From CBFGTJ01 sp965651815 (lineage in GTDB: Bacteria > Actinomycetota > Acidimicrobiia > Acidimicrobiales > Microtrichaceae), in the NCBI GenBank assembly GCA_965651815.1, contig CBFGTJ010000069.1:1-14734 (forward strand): a DNA stretch of 14,734 nucleotides. Direction: 5' to 3'. A program made the position numbers and the translations under genes. The notes under the pieces are model-generated. The model did not search any database. It saw only the letters and a list, made by a program, of their open reading frames with translations, and was not told the DNA's origin. Shown here in pieces: positions 13,396 to 14,734 of the stretch (its first letter is position 1; each line of letters opens with the position of its first letter).

Positions 13396-14201
13396 ACGGC
13401 GCCCCCGGCCCCCTCGAGGCCGAGCTGCTCGAGGTCGCGCTCGACGCCGCTGCCAGGGCGGTCGACCTGATCCACACGCGGCGGCCCGCGGACCTCGGGG
13501 TGCGCACGAAGTCGTCCGCGACCGACATGGTCACCGAGATGGACACCGCGTCCGAGGCGCTCATCCGCGAGGTCATCGCCGCCCGCCGCCCCGGCGACAC
13601 GGTGATCGGGGAGGAAGGCGGCGAGGAGGTCGGCGGCGACGGCGGGATCACCTGGTGGGTCGACCCGATCGACGGCACGACCAACTACGTCTACGACCAC
13701 CCCGGCTACAACGTCTCGATCGCCGCGGGGGTCGCCGGCCGCGCCCTCGTCGGCGTCGTCGCGGACCCGACGCACGGGCGGACCTACGCGGCCGTCCGCG
13801 GTGGCGGGGCGCGCTGCGACGGGACGCCGCTGCGGCTCGGTCCCCCACCACCGCTCGAGGAGGCCTTGGTCGCCACCGGGTTCGCGTACGACCGGGAGCG
13901 GCGCGCCCGCCAGGGCGAGGTGGCGGGGAAGATCGTGGGCCGGGTGCGCGACCTGCGGCGGATGGGCGCCGCCGCGCTCGACCTGTGCTCGGTCGCCGCC
14001 GGCCGCGTCGACGCCTACTACGAGGCCGGCCTGTCCGTGTGGGACCTCGCCGCCGGCGCGCTCATCGCCCGCGAGGCCGGCGCCCGGCTCGGGTCGCTCG
14101 ACGGCGGCCCGGTCCGGCCCGAGTCGGTCCTCGCCACGCACCCGGACCTGTTCGAGCCCATGCGCGAGCTGCTCCTCGAGCTCGGCGCGGACCGGGTCTG
14201 A
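13392..14201 (+). CDS. Inositol monophosphatase family protein (SuhB-like)
   Basis: A 269-residue Mg2+-dependent, lithium-sensitive-type phosphatase family member. All core motifs are present: TKSSATDMVTEMD (39-51), GEEGGEE with Glu74, WVDPIDGTTNY with Asp91 and Asp94, and SVWDLAAGALIAREAGA with Asp218. The Glu74/Asp91/Asp94/Asp218 set is the usual metal-binding site. Family members hydrolyse myo-inositol phosphates, histidinol phosphate or fructose-1,6-bisphosphate, and the sequence alone does not settle which. In actinobacteria inositol feeds phosphatidylinositol and mycothiol. The start is GTG at 13392, overlapping the upstream stop by 4 bp (GTGA). The frame extends upstream to 13332, but that adds an Arg-rich segment lying inside the previous gene. 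Confidence 0.93.
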   Translation: MNGAPGPLEAELLEVALDAAARAVDLIHTRRPADLGVRTKSSATDMVTEMDTASEALIREVIAARRPGDTVIGEEGGEEVGGDGGITWWVDPIDGTTNYVYDHPGYNVSIAAGVAGRALVGVVADPTHGRTYAAVRGGGARCDGTPLRLGPPPPLEEALVATGFAYDRERRARQGEVAGKIVGRVRDLRRMGAAALDLCSVAAGRVDAYYEAGLSVWDLAAGALIAREAGARLGSLDGGPVRPESVLATHPDLFEPMRELLLELGADRV

Positions 14202-14245
14202 GGCCACGCGCAGTTCGCTGGCGCACCGACGCCGCCGGCATGGGC

Positions 14246-14257
14246 GACAATGGCGCC
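14246..14257 (+). promoter_or_regulatory. -10-like GACAAT before the response regulator
   Basis: GACAAT (14246-14251) is followed by 6 nt and the GTG at 14258, with no Shine-Dalgarno, which suggests a leaderless message. The rest of the 56-bp gap after the phosphatase stop holds nothing else I can call, and no -35 is evident. Confidence 0.4.
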
Positions 14258-14734
14258 GTGGGTACAAGGATCCTGTACGTGGAGGACGACGAGCGCATCC
14301 GCGGCTCGGTCAAGCTGGCGCTCGAGGACGAGGGCTGGGTCGTCGACGAGGCCGGCACCGGCGAGGAGGCGATCCTGTCGTTCGACCGCACGCCGGCGGA
14401 CGTGGTGCTGATCGACATCATGCTGCCCGGCATCGACGGCTTCGAGGTGTGCCGCTCGATCCGCCGCACCAGCGACGTGCCGATCATCATGGTCACCGCC
14501 CGTGCGGACACCCACGACGTCGTCGCCGGGCTCGAGGCCGGCGCGGACGACTACATGACCAAGCCGCTGCAGCCCAAGGAGCTGTCGGCGCGCATCCGCG
14601 CGCTGCTGCGCCGGGTCCGGCCCGGCACCACCGCGAACCCCCGCCTGCGCTTCGGCGAGCTCGAGGTCGTCCCCCAGGAGGGCGTGGTCACCCGCGACGG
14701 CGAGGAGGTGCACCTCACCAAGACCGAGTTCCGG
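14258..14734 (+). CDS. OmpR-type response regulator, 3' end cut by window
   Basis: The frame is open from GTG 14258 to the last base (159 codons). The receiver domain (about 3-116) shows the acidic pocket Glu9/Asp10/Asp11 in ILYVEDDE, the phospho-acceptor Asp53 in VVLIDIMLPGIDGFEV, the switch Thr in IIMVTARAD and the conserved Lys in DDYMTKPLQPKEL. After the linker, LRFGELEV opens the winged-helix output domain, and HLTKTEFR is its typical early motif, so the class is OmpR/PhoB. A partner histidine kinase gene would be expected just beyond the right edge. An in-frame ATG at 14240 is an alternative start adding six residues, but it would include the -10-like hexamer. Confidence 0.93.
   Translation, partial: MGTRILYVEDDERIRGSVKLALEDEGWVVDEAGTGEEAILSFDRTPADVVLIDIMLPGIDGFEVCRSIRRTSDVPIIMVTARADTHDVVAGLEAGADDYMTKPLQPKELSARIRALLRRVRPGTTANPRLRFGELEVVPQEGVVTRDGEEVHLTKTEFR

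Noticed and set aside
1..14734. CRISPR array, insertion sequence, prophage, tRNA or rRNA gene
   Set aside because: I saw no spaced direct repeats, transposase or integrase motifs, att-like duplications or tRNA cloverleaf signatures; the only large repeat is the in-gene module pair.

Overview
The window is very GC-rich (by eye well above 70%), with C/G-ending codons throughout, GTG starts, short intergenic gaps and several apparently leaderless genes. Together with DUF3040, a TgpA-type transglutaminase, a neutral zinc peptidase and a secreted protein ending in two TRVLDTR...GYLTVHP...RPTASN modules, this points to a high-GC actinobacterium, most likely of the Acidimicrobiia (Iamia/Ilumatobacter-like). 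That placement is an inference. The content looks chromosomal: I see no mobile element, CRISPR array, tRNA or rRNA.

Left part (1-4200). A DUF58 C-terminus overlaps a TgpA-type transglutaminase on the + strand, the usual DUF58-transglutaminase pair. On the minus strand lie a DUF3040 membrane protein, overlapping the transglutaminase tail by 45 bp, and DNA polymerase IV. A 110-bp divergent region with a perfect 14-bp palindrome follows.

Middle part (4201-10421). On the + strand is a secreted metallophosphoesterase with an Ig-like domain and two tandem 115-residue modules. Convergent to it is a minus-strand pair: neutral zinc metallopeptidase, then Nudix hydrolase. Divergent from the peptidase is a translationally coupled + strand pair of surface lipoproteins, a parallel beta-helix protein and a DUF1996 protein.

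Right part (10422-14734). On the minus strand lie a membrane-anchored HTH protein, a cupredoxin lipoprotein and an SRPBCC protein whose C-terminal half carries catalase-fold signatures. On the + strand are a small two-helix membrane protein overlapping an inositol-monophosphatase-family enzyme, then the start of an OmpR-type response regulator cut by the window edge.

The best candidates for something little described are the SRPBCC/catalase-like fusion next to a type 1 copper protein, and the coupled beta-helix/DUF1996 lipoprotein pair. Five first-in-unit genes lack a Shine-Dalgarno and have an xAnnnT hexamer 6-7 nt before the start codon, while the others have clear purine-rich ribosome sites. 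No stretch longer than 300 bases lacks a gene; the longest gaps (about 110-134 bp) are described as regulatory entries.
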